From an uncultured Dialister sp. (GTDB lineage Bacteria; Bacillota; Negativicutes; Veillonellales; Dialisteraceae), in assembly GCA_900545365.1 (NCBI GenBank), contig UQYL01000022.1, forward strand, positions 1-23,558: DNA of 23,558 nucleotides, written 5' to 3'. Every line of letters begins with the position of its first letter. Position 1 is the stretch's first letter. The notes below the pieces were generated by a model. It did no database searches and was not told the DNA's origin. It worked only from the letters and a program-made list of their open reading frames with translations. Shown piece after piece: positions 20,936 through 23,558 of the stretch. The translations under genes and the position numbers were made by a program.

Positions 20936-22315
20936 TTACCTCCTCGACGTGCAGCAAAGTTCGATATGGTCTGTAAATTCCAGATTATCAATTCTCATGA
21001 CATACGTTTCTTTTACTTTCACCCATTTGAAATAATCGCCAACGTCCATCTTTCCGCATTGCGGGTCCACAAACCTTGTTTTCCCGTTTTCCTGAATAGC
21101 AATGAAAACATGACCACCGAAACCATCCCTCCATTGAACGCGAATAATCGCGCGGGCTCCATCTCCAAAGCCGCTCATAACCTTCTCGACTTTTTTCTTC
21201 ACGTTCGAGCCGGTGTTACTTATGCAGGGAATCAATTCCGGATTTTTATATACGGATGTCCAACCGTTCTTCTTATCTGCCATATATGGCAGCCTATCTT
21301 CGAGACCTCCGCGCGGTTTAGCTGTTACATCATAGCCCCTTCTTCGCGCCTCAAAGGCCGATACACATCTTTGGCAATTGCGCTGCCATTTGTCCCCTTC
21401 CCAATATTTCGGGTTTGTTCGACGCACATCCCATTCAACGCTGTGCTCTCCCTTAATCCTTTTCCATGTCTTCATTATAGCAGGTGCGCCCTCACTGCTT
21501 CCAGATTCACTCACCTTTACAGGCTGTGCGATGCCCAGCGTTTCCGTGTCTATCACAGGTATGGCCACGCACCGGCACCGGATGGGTATGCCCGGATGGC
21601 CGTCGGGTGGCGGATTGTCCCATGAGAAGATTTTCCCTTCCCGTTCCCGGTGGGAGCTGCGCACTCTTTCGTCCCTCGATGTGGACCATTTGTATTTCCC
21701 GATGCCCGCCGCCTGTTGCCGGTACTGTGTGAGGCGGCCGTTCAGCTTGCCGATCTGGTCCCGTGCGATTAGGTCCGCCCGGTTCTTCGAATTGTGAGCG
21801 ATGTTCTGGATCATCTCCGAGAGTTGCGCCGCGCGGAGCTGTTTACCCTGTGCATTGAGGATCATCTCCCCCATGTCCTGCCGGATGCGGTCGAGAAACT
21901 GCCGTCGGATGCTTTTGATGTAGTCGAGGTTTTCCTGTACCCACACGGACCGGGCGAGGCTCTGCCATTTCTCATTGATAACGAAATCTTCCGCCCCGAC
22001 GGCATCCCGGATGACAGCTTTGAATTCGTCTTCATTGAAGGCGTCTACCGCCCGGTACATCTGCATGACTTTCCGCCGCAGCGCTGTTTCTGCCACCTTT
22101 TTGTCCAGATTCGCGCCAATCTTTGCGAGGAGTGCCGTGAGGTCGTCTTCGTAGCTGTCGAATTTCACGCCGCGATTCTCCATGAGCGCCTGCATGTCCC
22201 CGATTTCAGACTCTGCGGCCTCTGTGAGGCGCGCAACGTAGGCGCGGAGAGTCTTGTTGTAGGACCGCTCATAAGCAAGCGGAAAAGCCCATTTCCGCTT
22301 CGGAATGATGATCAT
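20936..22315 (-). CDS. Minor head protein (SPP1 gp7/Mu gpF type) fused to a papain-fold toxin domain
   Basis: The 459-residue protein has a helical head-morphogenesis domain (about 1-255). The family signature SRDERVRSSHREREGKIF runs into WDNPPPDGHPGIPIRCRC (213-249). A linker rich in Ser and Gly (268-276) follows. The C-terminal region (about 285-459) matches the papain-fold toxin 1 (Tox-PL, glutamine deamidase-like) pattern: RNCQRCVSAFEARRRGYDV with Cys314 and Cys317, GHVF with His402, and RFVDPQCGKMD with Asp418. This gives a full Cys-His-Asp set. The toxin function and target are inferred; delivery with the virion or action in the lysogen are both possible. ATG 22315 overlaps the portal stop (ATGA). 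Confidence 0.85.
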   Translation of the reverse strand: MIIIPKRKWAFPLAYERSYNKTLRAYVARLTEAAESEIGDMQALMENRGVKFDSYEDDLTALLAKIGANLDKKVAETALRRKVMQMYRAVDAFNEDEFKAVIRDAVGAEDFVINEKWQSLARSVWVQENLDYIKSIRRQFLDRIRQDMGEMILNAQGKQLRAAQLSEMIQNIAHNSKNRADLIARDQIGKLNGRLTQYRQQAAGIGKYKWSTSRDERVRSSHREREGKIFSWDNPPPDGHPGIPIRCRCVAIPVIDTETLGIAQPVKVSESGSSEGAPAIMKTWKRIKGEHSVEWDVRRTNPKYWEGDKWQRNCQRCVSAFEARRRGYDVTAKPRGGLEDRLPYMADKKNGWTSVYKNPELIPCISNTGSNVKKKVEKVMSGFGDGARAIIRVQWRDGFGGHVFIAIQENGKTRFVDPQCGKMDVGDYFKWVKVKETYVMRIDNLEFTDHIELCCTSRR

Positions 22316-23558
22316 TCTGCCTCACCTGTGTCTTTATCGAGGGTCCGGTCCAGCTTGTACTCGCCCTCTTCCTCCAGCTTGTCCCGGAGCTCATTGGCAT
22401 CGAGCGCGCCGGCGCGCACCAGAGCGACCCGCGCGTCGGAACGGTTTTTCTCTGCCTGTGCGAGGGTATTCTTTGTCTCAGCCTGCTCTTTTTCCGTCGG
22501 GCTCCACAACGGATCGAATTCGAGGGTGTACGTCTCCGGAAGCCGGATGTGGTAATCGCTGCATTTCCCGATGAGCGCCACGAGCCGCGAGAGCTGCGGC
22601 CGGAGGGTGCGCCGCTGGATCCGCTCGACAAGGTTGTAATAATTCTCGAAATCCGCTTTCCCCGTCGAGTTGAGACCGCCCGGGGAACGGCCGAAAAGGA
22701 CCGTCACGGGGATGTCCGTCACCGCCGACAGCGCCACCTGGAATTCTTCTAGGAGATCTTTCACGCCGGAAATCGGTATGTTTTTCTGGTCGTACTCATC
22801 CGTCGTATCGAGGGCTATGGTATTCATGAGATGGCGGGACATGTCGAGGAGCTGGAGGCGCTGCATGACTTCTTTTTCTCCGCCGTCGTAGGAGAGCTTC
22901 GCCGCAAGGCCGTCCAGCTTGAGGATCCCCTGCGATAGGCGGGACAGCGCCATGAGGCCCAGCGCAAGGCTCGCGTCATACCGCGTGAGGTCGTCGTACA
23001 GCTTTTCATAGACCTTTGCACCCCAGTTGTTCCTCATGCGCCGCTGCCCGCTCGGGATCATGTCCCCGCGGAAGAGCAGCAAACGGCTTTCATGGACGGT
23101 GAAGCTGCCGCCGAAATAGCCGGTGATGTTGTAATACTCAGGCTGTCCGTACCTCGGGTCCGCAGGGTCGCTGTAGGCGAAGACGTCCGACGTGGAAATG
23201 TCCGGCGCCTCATAGACGCAGAGTTTCTCGATGGATTTCAGCCGGTCCTCATGGAGCGGTTCATCGAGCTTCTTCGCCCCGTCGTCTGCGATGAGGAGGA
23301 TAGCCCCGCCGCCGTACAGCCGGTGCCAGGCCAGCGCCCGGGAAAACCGCTCTTCCCCTTCGAGATCCTGAAAGACAGACTGCACCGCACGGCTCTCCGG
23401 GAGCTCCGCGTCCCCGTCCTTCAGGGAGAATCCGCGCTTCACCGCCTCATCGGCCGGCGCCGTGACGACTTTCTGCGCAATGCCGTTGTAGGTGAAAAGG
23501 TCGCTGCATTCCTGATCCGTCAGGATGCGGCCCGGGCGGAAGCGGTACAGCGAGAACG
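22312..23558 (-). CDS. Portal protein, DUF1073 family, 5' end outside the window
   Basis: The frame is open to the window edge, and 415 codons are visible. The dodecameric portal at the capsid vertex is the DNA entry and exit channel. The visible part reads CSDLFTYNGIAQKVVTAPAD near the edge, then GGGAILLIADDG, HESRLLLFRGDMIPSGQRRM, SGVKDLLEEFQVALSAVTDI and PVTVLFGRSPGGLNSTGKAD. These are DUF1073 hallmarks, including LFGRSPxGLN-STG. A GTG at 23442 lies inside the frame and is not the true start. The C-terminal Glu/Lys helix ends the protein. Confidence 0.92.
   Translation of the reverse strand, partial: FSLYRFRPGRILTDQECSDLFTYNGIAQKVVTAPADEAVKRGFSLKDGDAELPESRAVQSVFQDLEGEERFSRALAWHRLYGGGAILLIADDGAKKLDEPLHEDRLKSIEKLCVYEAPDISTSDVFAYSDPADPRYGQPEYYNITGYFGGSFTVHESRLLLFRGDMIPSGQRRMRNNWGAKVYEKLYDDLTRYDASLALGLMALSRLSQGILKLDGLAAKLSYDGGEKEVMQRLQLLDMSRHLMNTIALDTTDEYDQKNIPISGVKDLLEEFQVALSAVTDIPVTVLFGRSPGGLNSTGKADFENYYNLVERIQRRTLRPQLSRLVALIGKCSDYHIRLPETYTLEFDPLWSPTEKEQAETKNTLAQAEKNRSDARVALVRAGALDANELRDKLEEEGEYKLDRTLDKDTGEAE

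Overview
The window is the late (structural and lysis) half of a contractile-tailed prophage of the DUF1073-portal, Mu/P2-like myovirus type. It lies almost entirely on the minus strand, so the genes read from right to left. Strong AGGAGG ribosome binding sites, the gene families present and the GC-rich coding sequence suggest a Firmicutes host. Spanin-like lysis genes, which need an outer membrane, and a host-type beta-helix adhesin at the left edge suggest a diderm Firmicute of the Negativicutes type. The host assignment is inference.

Layout from right to left. Head module (23558 to 15903): portal (cut by the window edge), an SPP1 gp7-type minor head protein fused to a C-terminal papain-fold (Tox-PL) toxin domain, two small immunity-like genes, a YjcQ gene bracketed by two intrinsic terminators, DUF2213 prohead protease/scaffold, capsid cement protein, major capsid protein, a small hypothetical gene, DUF4054 connector, a virion morphogenesis protein and a head-closure-like protein. 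Tail module (15919 to 6211): terminator, sheath, tube, assembly chaperone with a second overlapping frame, tape measure, Dit-like protein, baseplate plug, hub, Gp138-type spike, gp25-like wedge, baseplate J and a DUF2612 protein. Tail fibre and its switch (6197 to 3204): one expressed fibre gene followed by three silent C-terminal cassettes, one on the minus strand and two on the plus strand. Each cassette starts at the same in-frame 10-bp sequence. Next to them is a plus-strand tyrosine recombinase whose frame is broken at, or shifts at, an AAAAAG run. Lysis module (3150 to 936): a fibre-chaperone-like gene, a 49-aa Cys4 protein, two small membrane proteins (holin candidates), a 34-aa membrane miniprotein, a glucosaminidase endolysin behind an intrinsic terminator, and two fully overlapping spanin-like reading frames served by one Shine-Dalgarno. 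The left edge (1 to 756) is the truncated reading frame of a repeat-rich adhesin, so the prophage end probably lies between about 757 and 935.

The most notable system is the fibre array. It is a compact shufflon-like arrangement that could join the constant fibre body (268 residues) to any of four unrelated-looking C-termini of 70-77 residues by site-specific inversion, and so change receptor specificity. The second is the minor head protein that carries a polymorphic-toxin domain with putative immunity genes directly behind it.
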